Shown: one piece after another, positions 15,579 through 24,123 of the stretch | Position numbering within the stretch: position 1 is the stretch's first letter | Layout: each line of letters opens with the position of its first letter | Assembly: GCA_024233215.1 (NCBI GenBank) | Contig: JACKPW010000006.1 | Span: 248,001 to 312,000 of the forward strand | DNA length: 64,000 nt | Origin: Verrucomicrobiales bacterium | GTDB lineage: Bacteria; Verrucomicrobiota; Verrucomicrobiia; Limisphaerales; J093 | Direction: 5' to 3' | Program-made: the position numbers and the translations under genes | The notes under the pieces: generated by a model | Told to the model about the DNA's origin: nothing | What the model saw: the letters and a program-made list of their open reading frames with translations, nothing else | The model's database searches: none

Positions 15579-17243
15579 ATGAACACCGTTAAGAACAAAA
15601 CGAGCCGACATGTTGTCGGAGGCTTGGCGACAGGCCTGCTGCTTGGCTTGGCGCCCATGCAAACTCAGGCGAACGAGGGCGCCTGCGCCATCGGAGACGT
15701 GGCTTTCTGGGCCGGCCCTGGCGGAATCGAAGCGGTCACCTTCGACGAGTCCCCGGCGGGCTACGGTCAGTTCCTTTACGTCATGAACATGCTGAGCCTC
15801 GTTGATGGGAACGGCGCTCCGGTGACGTTCACCAGCGTGGCGGATTTCTACAACTTCTTCAACGGCCCGGAATCGAACAACGCTCAGAACATTCCCTACC
15901 AGCTTTCCCGCCAACTCGCGGCGTTCAGTCTCGACTACGTCCAGTTGCTCACCTCGACGGACCCTGCAGTGGCCGCCTCCTGGCAGTGTGGCCTCTCAGG
16001 CACGGGAGTGGACCTTATCGGCATGGCGGACATCCAGCTGGCCGGCTATCTGGGCGGTGAAACGCCCCTGAATCTGTCGACCGCCACGACAGCGCTTTCT
16101 GACGTGCCGCTGAATCTCAGCGAGAGTCCCACCGACATGATGTCCTGCTTGGTGGAGACGCTGAGGGCCGCCAATGCCGCGATTTCCGTCGAGTTCGGCT
16201 GCGCCAAAGCTGAATGCCAGCCGTGTGACGGCAAGGTCACACAACTGACCCTTTACTACTCCGGTGACGACGCCCACATCGTGGCGGTGGCGGGCAAGAA
16301 GAAGTCACCCCAGGTGGTTTTTGACGGCAGCCTGACGGCCGGGGATTCGTTCACCATCGTGGGGCAGGACGACAACGGCACGCTGGGCGTGGAAGTGAAC
16401 TTCTACGTCGTGACCGACACCGGTTGCTACCGGGAGATCGCCAGCATTCACACGAGCTGCTCGCAGCCGATTGGCCCCGGTCTGGTGGCCGGTCCCTTCA
16501 CCGTCCTCGAAGGCTACAGCCTGAACGGCGGTTTGCTCTGCGAAGTTCAGGAGCCGCCCCCGGCCGACTGCCAGCCGTGCGACGGCAAGGTGACCAGTCT
16601 GACCATTCAGTATACCGGCGCTGACACCCCGGTGATCACGGTGCTCGACAAGCGCGGGAACGAACTGGGCACGGTGCAGCTTGATGGCACGGGCATCTTC
16701 ACGGTGGACGGCGCGGACCTTGGCGTTGACGACAAGGGCACTCTCGGCACCCAGATTACCCTGCTGGTGAACGGCGTGGAGACCGCCAGCATCCACACCA
16801 GCTGCTCGCAGCCGATTGGCCCCGGCATGGTGTTTGGTCCGTTCACCATCCTCGAAGGCTACAGCCGCAACGGCGGACTGCTCTGCCCTGAGGACGGTAC
16901 CCAGGAAACCTGCGATAAGGACTGCGACAAGGGCGGGAAGGACTGCAGCAACGACAAGGACAAGGACAAGTCCGGCAAGGACTGCAGCAACGACAAGGAC
17001 AAGGACAAGTCCGGCAAGGACTGCAGCAACGACAAGGACAAGGACAAGTCCGGCAAGGACTGCAGCAACGACAAGGACAAGGACAAGTCCGGCAAGGACT
17101 GCAGCAACGACAAGGACAAGGACAAGTCCGGCAAGGACTGCAGCAACGACAAGGACAAGGACAAGTCCGGCAAGGACTGCCAGAACCCGCTGAAGGACTG
17201 GAACGACAGCTTCGACACGGCCTTTGGGAAGAAGAAGTGCTAA
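15579..17243 (+). CDS. Exported protein with two DUF7467-like domains and a perfect Lys/Asp/Cys repeat tail
   Basis: About 554 residues from the ATG giving MNTVKNKTSRHVVGGLATGL, a clear signal peptide; upstream in-frame starts only add a non-hydrophobic extension. Residues ~35-200 are a unique domain. Two homologous ~95-residue domains follow, each opening with CQPCDGKVT and closing with IHTSCSQPIGPG, then LEGYS.NGGLLC; this matches the DUF7467 family seen in many bacterial surface proteins. The tail (from about residue 454) is six identical copies of the 13-residue unit KDCSNDKDKDKSG, then KDCQNPLKDWNDSFDTAFGKKKC. Regularly spaced Cys and dense charge suggest a metal-binding, cross-linked or mineral-interacting surface tail. 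Function unknown. A strong terminator follows at 17310. Confidence 0.8.
   Translation: MNTVKNKTSRHVVGGLATGLLLGLAPMQTQANEGACAIGDVAFWAGPGGIEAVTFDESPAGYGQFLYVMNMLSLVDGNGAPVTFTSVADFYNFFNGPESNNAQNIPYQLSRQLAAFSLDYVQLLTSTDPAVAASWQCGLSGTGVDLIGMADIQLAGYLGGETPLNLSTATTALSDVPLNLSESPTDMMSCLVETLRAANAAISVEFGCAKAECQPCDGKVTQLTLYYSGDDAHIVAVAGKKKSPQVVFDGSLTAGDSFTIVGQDDNGTLGVEVNFYVVTDTGCYREIASIHTSCSQPIGPGLVAGPFTVLEGYSLNGGLLCEVQEPPPADCQPCDGKVTSLTIQYTGADTPVITVLDKRGNELGTVQLDGTGIFTVDGADLGVDDKGTLGTQITLLVNGVETASIHTSCSQPIGPGMVFGPFTILEGYSRNGGLLCPEDGTQETCDKDCDKGGKDCSNDKDKDKSGKDCSNDKDKDKSGKDCSNDKDKDKSGKDCSNDKDKDKSGKDCSNDKDKDKSGKDCSNDKDKDKSGKDCQNPLKDWNDSFDTAFGKKKC
16938..17171 (+). repeat. Coding tandem repeat, six identical 39-bp units
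   Basis: The unit begins AAGGACTGCAGCAACGAC and ends AAGTCCGGC. All six copies look identical at the DNA level, which points to recent expansion or ongoing conversion and to likely length variation between strains. Because 39 is a multiple of 3, copy-number changes keep the frame. Confidence 0.9.
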
Positions 17244-17309
17244 CGCGCCTCCGTTGTCGGGCTGCGCCTCCTGACGCAGCCCTGACGGCGGCAACAACCC
17301 CAGCAGCAC

Positions 17310-17343
17310 AGCGGCCCGCAGCAGTGCGGGCCGCTTCTTTTTT
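17310..17343 (+). terminator. Rho-independent terminator
   Basis: AGCGGCCCGCA pairs with TGCGGGCCGCT around a 4-nt loop GCAG, followed by TCTTTTTT. It lies ~70 bp after the DUF7467 stop codon. A second hairpin (GGGCTGCG...CGCAGCCC) lies just upstream, at about 17259-17282. Confidence 0.9.
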
Positions 17344-17410
17344 CAACCTGATTGGGTCGGCTTGATCTGGAACTCCGGCCTCCTACCTCCGCACGAAACC
17401 CATCAGCCTG

Positions 17411-17556
17411 GAAACCGCAGATGAACGGGGATGAACGCAGATAAGTCCCTCGACGTGAGCCCCCCACGTCCGCCGGATGTCTTCACCCATTGGGTGTGAC
17501 GCGAAAATCGCGCAAGTCCTTGGGTATCTGCGTCTATCTGTGTCGATCTGCGGTTC
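17411..17556. repeat. Inverted repeat with arms of three 10-bp phased units
   Basis: The left arm (17411-17445) has CCGCAGATGA, ACGGGGATGA and ACGCAGATAA in succession. The right arm (17524-17556) has ATCTG at exact 10-bp steps (TATCTGCGTC, TATCTGTGTC, GATCTGCGGT). The arms are inverted copies separated by ~78 bp. Similar CCGCAGAT-type intergenic repeats are familiar in several phyla; the sequence shows no ORF. Compare 50948-51094. Confidence 0.7.
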
Positions 17557-17585
17557 AACTGCTTTTTCTGGGATCAGATCACACC

Positions 17586-18521
17586 TCAGCCCGAAAGACG
17601 TTCCAAATCAGTCTCTTCCAGGAGGTTCCGGACGGTTTCCAGTTGCACCTCCCCGGCCATGGGAGTGAGGGCGTTGGCGGCTCCGGCGGCCGCTCCCCAG
17701 CGACAGGCCGTTCCCAAGTCGTCCCCGGCGGCCAACCGCAACGTCATCGCGGCGGTGAACGCATCGCCGGAGCCTATCGGGTTCAACGGCTTTATCGCAG
17801 GGTTCGCGATGCGCCATACCGACTGGTCGTCCCCCGCCAGGACCGGTTCCCGCCCGGACGTGATCACCACCGCCCCGGCCCCACGGTCACGCAATTCCTG
17901 CAAGGCCCCGATCACGGCGGCCTCATCAGGGAGCACTCTCCGGACGGTGGCGGCGAGTTCCGCCTGGTTTGGCTTCACCACATCCGGCCGCGCCCTCAAG
18001 GCATCCGCCAGCGCCGCCTTCGACGCATCCACCACCGTGAGAATGCCGTGCTGTCGCGCCAGGCGGACACACTCAGAATAGAAAGCAACCGGCCCCCCGG
18101 GGGCAATGGTCCCCGAGAGCACCAACGCCGCGCACCCGGGGAGCCGTCGTTCGATGGTTGAAAACAGGCGGTCGAAATCGCCGGATTCCACGCGGGCACT
18201 TTCCTCAACCAACTCGGTCACGGTGCCGGCGGTCCGGTCGATCACGGTCACGCACTGCCGGGTGTCAGCGCCGACCTCAACGAACTCCGTCGCGATTTCA
18301 CGCCCCGCCAGGTCCTTTTGAATGGCCCGGCCCCGGTCGCCTCCGAGAAACCCGACCGCGAGTGGCCGTCCGCCCAGGGCCTGCAGCACCTTTGCGACGT
18401 TGACCGATTTGCCGGCGGAGCCGTCGAGCGTGGTGACGGCGCGGTTTACCGCGTCCCACTGGAGTTGCTCGAAGATCATCACCCGCTGGGCGGCGGGGGT
18501 GGTTCCCACGCAGAGAATCAT
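17586..18521 (-). CDS. PfkB-family sugar kinase (1-phosphofructokinase/tagatose-6-phosphate kinase type)
   Basis: A 311-residue protein from MILCVGTTPAAQRVMIFEQ. The N-terminal sugar-binding region has GSAGKSVNVAKVLQALGG, matching the G-x-GxNVA motif of FruK/LacC-type kinases. VVKPNQAELAATV and the C-terminal PfkB signature NPIGSGDAFTAAMTLRLAAG supply the anion hole and catalytic Asp. It phosphorylates a hexose phosphate with ATP; the exact substrate (fructose-1-P, tagatose-6-P, other) cannot be decided. It lies head-to-head with the decayed beta-helix gene, with only a few bases between them. Confidence 0.85.
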   Translation of the reverse strand: MILCVGTTPAAQRVMIFEQLQWDAVNRAVTTLDGSAGKSVNVAKVLQALGGRPLAVGFLGGDRGRAIQKDLAGREIATEFVEVGADTRQCVTVIDRTAGTVTELVEESARVESGDFDRLFSTIERRLPGCAALVLSGTIAPGGPVAFYSECVRLARQHGILTVVDASKAALADALRARPDVVKPNQAELAATVRRVLPDEAAVIGALQELRDRGAGAVVITSGREPVLAGDDQSVWRIANPAIKPLNPIGSGDAFTAAMTLRLAAGDDLGTACRWGAAAGAANALTPMAGEVQLETVRNLLEETDLERLSG

Positions 18522-18532
18522 GCGCGCGGACC

Positions 18533-19045
18533 ATGCCCCGCTCCGCGGTCGGGGCGCAAGCAGGAGAAAGCATCGAAGACGACGTGGCCGACGGCCCGGT
18601 CCGAGTGCTGGTGGCGGAAGGCGTGTATCCACTCACCGAGCCGTTGCTTCTGGGACCGGAGGACGGGGGCACGACGGAGGCGCGGGTGACCTACGAGGCT
18701 GCAATCATGGCCGACGGGATCCGGCACGTGACCATCGAGGACTGCGAGATCTCGCATGTGGGACTCTACGGGGTGTGGTTCCGGCATGGGTGCCAGGATT
18801 CGCGCGTGGAGCGCTGTTTGATCGAGGATCTCGGCGCAGGCCGCGCGAGGATCGGCGAGACGGCGATTCCGGGCCGGGCCGCGGAAACCGGGCGAATCAC
18901 GGTCGCGGACACCATCATCCGAGGCGGCGGCCGGATCTTCCCGTGTGCGGTTGGGCTCTGGATCGGCCAGAGCGGCGACAACCAGATCCTCCACAACGAC
19001 GTCGGCGACCTGCTTTACACGGGCCTCTCGGTCGGCTGGCGCTGG
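18533..19045 (+). pseudogene. Remnant of a right-handed beta-helix protein gene, 5' segment
   Basis: The reading frame encodes LVAEGVYPLTEPLLLGPEDGG, split here, then TTEARVTYEA. It passes directly into GIRHVTIEDCEISHVGLYGV and further helix coils ending HNDVGDLLYTGLSVGWRW. In intact family members, several hundred residues lie between the VTYEA strand and the HVTIEDCEISHVG coils, so an internal deletion is inferred. No signal peptide remains, so the 5' end also seems lost. The frame is interrupted at GWRW by the IS element at 19046 and resumes at 21069. Confidence 0.65.
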
Positions 19046-21064
19046 CCCCTTTTCGCGGATTCGCCGATGAAATTGGAAAAATCCGGGTCTCTCAGATGCG
19101 TAAGTGACTGGAAATCAATGAGCGGATTTCTGATTTGGGCCGAAAATGGCCTGTAGTGCCGACCTACCCTATTCCCAGGCCAACGCAGATCGGTATCATG
19201 ACCGGTCATCATGTTTTTGCGCTGCAAGGTTCGTCGGAAAGACGGCAAGGAACACCGCACCTGGAGCATCGTGGAGAACCACCGGGTGCGCGGCGCTCAG
19301 GTGGTCCAGCGCCATGTGCTCTATCAGCGGGAAGCGTGGCGCAAGAGCATTGAGATCTTCGAGGAGGGCAGTCCGCGACCCCGCACCGCCTCGTTGTTCC
19401 CCGAAGACAATGCCCCGGAGGTTAGTGACGAATCGATTATTCGCATCCGGCTCAAAGACCTCTCTCCCTCCACCGGCCCCGGCAGTGGGGTGCCTGCTGG
19501 CTGACTTGCGAACTCTATGCAGCAGCTTGGGCTGGACCGGTTCTGGGCGGAGCGTCTGCCCATCAGCCGCAAGGGGACCCGCTGGGATCAGATCCTCAAA
19601 CCGTGGTGACCTATCGACTGCTCGATCCGGGCAGCGAGTGGCACCTGCACCGGGAGTGGTTTCTCAAAAGCGCCATGGCCGACCTGTTGGGCTCGGATTT
19701 TCCCTGGCTGAGATCCACAAGCTCTACGAGGTGCATGACAAGCTGCTGGTGCACAAGGAGGCCGTTTTGCCCATCTCCAAGAGCGCTGGAAGGACCTTTT
19801 GGCGCCCGCTTCGAGGTGCTGCTCTACGACCTGACGAGCACCTACTTCGAGTCCGATCCGCCCGAGTCGGACACCGACAAACGGCGTTTCGGCTACAGCC
19901 GGGACAAGCGGCCCGACTGCGTCCAAGTGGTCATCGCCTTTGGTGGTCACTCCCGAGGGCTTCCCGCTGGCCTACGAGGTGATGCCGGGGAACACCGCCG
20001 ACAACACCACCACCGTGAAGCTTCCTGGTCAAGATTGAGCACCCTCTATGGCAAGGCCGATCGGATCTGGCTCATGGACCGCGGTATTCCCAGCGAGGAA
20101 GTGCTCCAGGAGATGCGGGAGAGTGATCCCCCGATGGTTGATTTGGTTGGGCCCCCAAAGGACGGCTGACCAAGCTGGAAAAGGACCTGGCCGATCTCCC
20201 TTGGGAACAGGTGCGGGGAGGGCGTGGAGGTCAAACTTCTTCCCCGTGAAGCGGAACTCTTTGTCTTTGCCCAGAGTCGCGACCGGGTGGCCAAGGAACG
20301 GTCCATGCGCCAGCGCCGCTTGCGCCGCCTTCTGGCCCGGTTGCAGCAACTCCGCAACATGAAGAAACTCAAGCGGGACGATCTGCTCCTCAAGATCAGC
20401 CAGGCCAAAGGCGGAGGCGGGCCGCGCTTTCGGTCTGGTGGATCTTACCCTGCCCCTGCCAGGGGAAGCGGTCACACGGGAGACTTTCACCTTCCGGATC
20501 AACCGCAGGAAACTCCGCACGGCCCGTCGCCGGGAAGGTCGTTACCTCCTCCGCAGGAGAAAGCACCTCAGCGGGGAGGCCCCGGAAAACTCTGGGAACT
20601 CTATATTCAGCTGGTGCAGATCGAAGAGGCCTTCAAGAACCTCAAGGGCGACCTGAGCATCCGCCCCATCTTCCACCAACTCGAGGAACGCATCGAGGCC
20701 CACATCTTCATTGCGTTCCTGGCCTACTGTTTGCAGGTGACCCTGCGGCGGCGGCTACGCGATCTGGCTCCCGGACTCACGCCGCGGGCCGTGTTGGAGA
20801 AGTTCGCCGCGGTGCAGATGATCGACGTTCATCTGCCCACCGACGACGGTCGCCAAGTCATCCTTTCCCGCTACACCCAACCCGAGAAGGAACTCCAGAT
20901 GCTCATCGACGCACTCCGGCTTCAACTCCCTTCCCAGCCCCCACCCAAGATCACCCCCAGTGGCCTCTTCACCGACTGACCCGCTGTAGTGCCGACCTTC
21001 TGAATCCTCTCGTTCTGTTCCAATGACTTACGCACTGGCATACCCCCGAATCCGCGAAACCGGG
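19046..21064 (+). mobile_element. IS1634-like insertion sequence (degenerate)
   Basis: A 2019-bp element. The left end CCCCTTTTCGCGGATTCG and the reverse complement of the right end, CCCGGTTTCGCGGATTCG, form imperfect terminal inverted repeats. A second inverted match lies inside: TGCGTAAGTGACTGGAA (19097-19113) against TGCGTAAGTCATTGGAA (complement of 21018-21034). The direct repeat CTGG (19042-19045 and 21065-21068) flanks it as a probable 4-5 bp target duplication. Removing the element plus one CTGG restores the beta-helix reading frame (...GWRW-GYDQ...), which fixes the boundaries well. Confidence 0.8.
19211..20979 (+). pseudogene. IS1634-family transposase, multiply frameshifted
   Basis: Pieces of one ~560-residue DDE transposase appear in all three plus frames: MFLRCKVRRKDGKEHRTWSI (19211), VTYRLLDPGSEWHLHREWF (about 19603), FSLAEIHKLYEVHDKLLVHK, LLYDLTSTYFESDPPESDTD (first Asp), IWLMDRGIPSEEVLQEMRES (second Asp), VKLLPREAELFVFAQSRDRV, and IQLVQIEEAFKNLKGDLSIR (catalytic Glu), ending near 20979. 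At least eight frame changes are needed to read it through, so no functional enzyme can be made. The catalytic residues themselves survive, so decay (or poor sequence) is recent relative to divergence. Confidence 0.85.
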
Positions 21065-21068
21065 CTGG

Positions 21069-21416
21069 GGCTACGACCAGAGCCTGGCAAAGCGGAACCT
21101 CATCGCGTTCAACCACGTCCACCACATCGGCCAGGGCGTGCTCAGCGATCTCGGCGGCATCTACACGCTTGGGCCAACGTTGGAGGAATGGCAGGCGTCA
21201 GGCCACGACCAGGGCTCCATTCTGGCCGATCCGATGTTCATCGACCCGAAGGCCGGCGACTTCCGGCTCCGACCGGATTCCCCGGCATTGCAGGTGGGCT
21301 TTATCCCCTTCGATCCGAGCGAGGCCGGCGTGCGCGGTTCCCGAGCCTGGCGACAACGGGCTCGCGATTATCCCTGGCCGGCCCTGCAACTGCCGCCGCC
21401 GCCCCACCAGCCTTGA
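21069..21416 (+). pseudogene. Remnant of the same beta-helix protein gene, 3' segment
   Basis: The frame resumes with GYDQSLAKRNLIAFNHVHHI, then GQGVLSDLGGIYTLGP, and continues directly into TLEEWQASGHDQGSILADPM and FRLRPDSPALQVGF to a stop. In full-length relatives the GGIYTLGP coil and the EWQASGHD C-terminal module are separated by well over 100 residues, so a second in-frame deletion is inferred. The C-terminal module (ADPMF, DFRLRPDSPAL) is the usual ending of secreted beta-helix proteins of this phylum. Confidence 0.65.
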
Positions 21417-21473
21417 GCATCCGCGATGATTGGGAGGAGGCCGGCGAAAGCAGCGTCCCCGGGGCGGAAACGC

Positions 21474-21863
21474 TCACTTGCTTCCCTTGCCCGTCGGTTT
21501 CCTGGCAGCCCGCTTGGTGGGTTTGGGTTTGAGCGAGGCGACGTGGGCCACGCTTGCAGCGAAGTACGGCCCCAGTTTCCTGGTGTTCCGGAGTAGCGCC
21601 GCCGGGACCTCCACATAGTCCTTCATCACCCTTCCATGCTGCTCGCAAAGCCGGGTTTGGTAACGTCGCAGAAACGACTCCCGCTCCGCGTCCGGAAGGC
21701 GCAGGGCGAGGATGCCGGCGGGGGTCAGGAAGCTGAACATGTGCCCGTTCAGCGAGGTGTAGGGCATGCCGGCTCCCTTCAACTCCACCTCAGGATGCGT
21801 CGCCACCAACTTCGCGTAGAGGGCGAGTTCGGGTTGCGGGACGTTTGCAGTCGGTTTGGCCAT
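21474..21863 (-). CDS. TfoX N-terminal-domain-like small protein
   Basis: A 129-residue protein. The core GAGMPYTSLNGHMFSFLTPA, followed by ALRLPDAERESFLRRYQT and KDYVEVPAALLRNTRKLGPY, matches the conserved pattern of stand-alone TfoX_N/YjbR-like proteins (MPYTSLNGNMFSFL, then VMKEYVEVP). The C-terminus is a short Lys/Arg/Pro tail. TfoX in gamma-proteobacteria controls competence, but these short relatives have no established role. It is transcribed leftward, 39 bp downstream of the sugar dehydrogenase gene, and may be co-transcribed with it. Confidence 0.7.
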   Translation of the reverse strand: MAKPTANVPQPELALYAKLVATHPEVELKGAGMPYTSLNGHMFSFLTPAGILALRLPDAERESFLRRYQTRLCEQHGRVMKDYVEVPAALLRNTRKLGPYFAASVAHVASLKPKPTKRAARKPTGKGSK

Positions 21864-21902
21864 GGGATGGTTCGGTGATGGTCGCCCCTCTGGGGCACCC
21901 GG

Positions 21903-23090
21903 CTACTTCGCCTCGATCACGTGCAAGACCGGGCTGTCGAAGGCGAGCACGTAGAGTTCCCCGTAGCTGTCCTGGCCGAAGCTCGCGATGTTCTTGGGCT
22001 GTTCCAGCAGCGTGCCGTATTGGATCACGTGCCCCGACTCGTAGCGGAGGCCAAAGATCGTTCCCAGCGTAAAGTCGGCGTAGAGATAGAGACCGCCGAG
22101 ACCGCGTTGCTCGCGTCCGCGGTAGACGTAGCCGCCGGTGATGCTCGTCCCTGGTCCGTGCCCCGGAAAGGCGCTCTCACCGGCCAGGGCGGGGTTGTGC
22201 GGGTATTCGATGATCGGATCGACGTAGCGGGCGCCTTCGGGCCCGGGCTTGAAGTGATGAAAGCCCTCGCGCACGCACCAGCCGTGGTTGCCCCCCTTGC
22301 GGATCAGGTGGACATATTCCCATTTGTTCTGCCCGACGTCCCCCGCCCACAACCGCCCCGTTGCGCGATCCCAACTCATGCGCCAGACGTTGCGCAACCC
22401 GTAGGCCCAAACCTCGCCGCGCACGCCGTAGTCCTCCCCCACGAAGGGGTTGTCCGCCGGAATCCCGTAGGGCAGCTTGCCGGTCCGGGTGTTCACATCA
22501 ATGCGCAGGATCTTGCCGAGCAGGCTGGCGGTGTTCTGGGCGTTGTTGTGCGGGTCATTGGCCGCCCCACCGTCGCCCGTGGTGAGGTAGAGAAAACCAT
22601 CGGGACCGAAGCTCACCTGGCCACCGTTGTGGTTCCAGTAAGGCTGAGGGATCTCCATCAGCACGCGTTCGGTGGCCAGGTCGGCCCTGGCCGGGTCACC
22701 CTCCGCCAGGCGAATCTCGCTGATCACGCTGCGCTTGGGATTCTGCTGGGTGTAATAGACATAGAAGCGGCCGTTGTTCTTGAAATCCGGGTGGCAGGCC
22801 AGCCCCAGCAATCCCTCCTCGTTCTTCTCGAAGGGCTTGCGGCCGGAGAGGTCGAGGAATAGCGGGGCATTGCCGCCGTCGTCCCCCTCCTCCACCAGCC
22901 ACACCCGGCCGTCCTGCTCGGCAATGAGGAAACGACCGGAATCATCCGGCAATTCCTCCAGCCAGAGCGGACGCGCGAGGGTGAGTTTCGGCCAGACGGG
23001 TTCCAGCGCCACCGACGGCAGGGAGGCCGGGCGAACGGTGCCACCGGACAGCACGCTGGCGAGACAGGCGAGGACGACGGTTCTGTGCAT
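21903..23090 (-). CDS. PQQ-dependent sugar dehydrogenase-like (GSDH/HHIP) propeller protein, secreted
   Basis: A 395-residue protein from MHRTVVLACLASVLSGGTVR (signal peptide). It has the six-bladed soluble glucose dehydrogenase fold signature: EEGLLGLACHPDFKNNGRFY, then NHNGGQVSFGPDGFLYLTTG with DGGAANDP, GEVWAYGLRNVWRMSWDRAT, WAGDVGQNKWEYV and GGNHGWC. The His in NHNGG and the Arg in GLRN are the expected catalytic base and PQQ contacts. It oxidises sugars or related alcohols in the periplasm if PQQ is available; whether it binds PQQ cannot be proved from sequence. Confidence 0.85.
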   Translation of the reverse strand: MHRTVVLACLASVLSGGTVRPASLPSVALEPVWPKLTLARPLWLEELPDDSGRFLIAEQDGRVWLVEEGDDGGNAPLFLDLSGRKPFEKNEEGLLGLACHPDFKNNGRFYVYYTQQNPKRSVISEIRLAEGDPARADLATERVLMEIPQPYWNHNGGQVSFGPDGFLYLTTGDGGAANDPHNNAQNTASLLGKILRIDVNTRTGKLPYGIPADNPFVGEDYGVRGEVWAYGLRNVWRMSWDRATGRLWAGDVGQNKWEYVHLIRKGGNHGWCVREGFHHFKPGPEGARYVDPIIEYPHNPALAGESAFPGHGPGTSITGGYVYRGREQRGLGGLYLYADFTLGTIFGLRYESGHVIQYGTLLEQPKNIASFGQDSYGELYVLAFDSPVLHVIEAK

Positions 23091-23294
23091 GGGCGGGATG
23101 AAAGGCGGAGTTGGGCCGCCTGTAAAGCGCAAGCGGACGATTCCGAACCCCTCCGGGTTTGCGGTGATTTGGAAGGGGGGGCAAGGGGAAGAGGAATCGG
23201 GGGATCGTGAGGGGGCTTGGGGCGGTAGACCGCTGGACGCGCGGACCCGAGCCTTCCGCCTTGCTGGCGCTGATGGGGACGTTAAGCTGCGCGT

Positions 23295-24120
23295 GTGACC
23301 GGGTTGACGGATCGCAGTTTCTTTTTGATGGCCGTGGTGCTCTACGGTCTGAGCACGCTGTACGGGGTCTTCGTCTGGCGACGGGGATTTCGGCAGGACG
23401 ACCGCGTCTGCCTGCTGATCCTGCTGGCAGGCCTGGCCTGTCACATCACCTCGATGGCGATGCGGGGGGTTTCCTTCGCGCGCTGTCCGGTCAGCAACCT
23501 CTTCGAGGCCACGATGTTTGTGGGTTGGACCGTGGGCATGGCGGCCCTGGTGTTTTCGTTGGTGCCTCCGGTTCAGCTTCCTGGCGGTGATCGCGTCACC
23601 GGTACTGTTTGGACTCGGGGTCTTTGGTCTCATGCCGGCGCTGGACACGCGTGGTCCGGCAGAGCCGCAGTTCTGGCAGGGGCTGGCCAGCCTGCATGCC
23701 TCGGTGACCTTGCTGGCCTACGGGACGCTGGGACTCGCGGCGCTGGCGGCCACGATGCATCTGACCCAGATTCACGATTTGAAACACCGCAAGCTCCGGG
23801 CGTTCTCCTCCTTCCTGCCCTCGGTCCAGCGCTTGGAACGGGTCACGACCTGGCTGGTGGTGGCCGGGTTCGCACTACTGACGGTGGGCAGCATGTTCGG
23901 CGCCGGCTGGCTGCGGCACGAAAAAGGCACGGCGTTCATCGCCGATCCCAAGATCATCTGGACCGCGGTGGTCTGGCTGGGGTACGCGGCGTTGCTGGTG
24001 GCGCATTGGCGGGGCGTTCGCACGGGACGCCGCTTCGCTTGGAGCGTGGTGGGGGCGTTTGCCTTCGTCATGCTGACCTTCTGGGGCACGAACCTGATCT
24101 CCCCGATTCACCATCCCTGA
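23295..24120 (+). CDS. CcsA/HemX-like cytochrome c assembly membrane protein (single frameshift)
   Basis: The first part (GTG start, MTGLTDRSFFLMAVVLYGLS) encodes two to three transmembrane helices and ends its open frame after AALVFSLVP. The family then continues in the next frame: FSFLAVIASPVLFGLGVFGL, LHASVTLLAYGTLGLAALAA, FALLTVGSMFGAGWLRHEKG with conserved His residues, and DPKIIWTAVVWLGYAALLVA. One extra base near 23570 explains the break. CcsA/HemX proteins are polytopic, act in haem handling or c-type cytochrome biogenesis, and often precede hemA, as here (3-bp gap). The frameshift could be real or a sequence error. Confidence 0.8.
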
Positions 24121-24123
24121 GCC

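Noticed and set aside
16938..17171. CRISPR-like repeat array
   Set aside because: The units are contiguous without spacers, lie in frame inside a coding region and encode a protein repeat.
19211..20979. Programmed ribosomal frameshifting in the transposase
   Set aside because: At least eight frame changes would be needed; no slippery site pattern. Decay or sequence error is simpler.
19149..20998. Direct repeat CTGTAGTGCCGACC near both ends of the IS as the true IS ends
   Set aside because: It is in direct, not inverted, orientation, and the outer inverted ends with target duplication restore the host reading frame.
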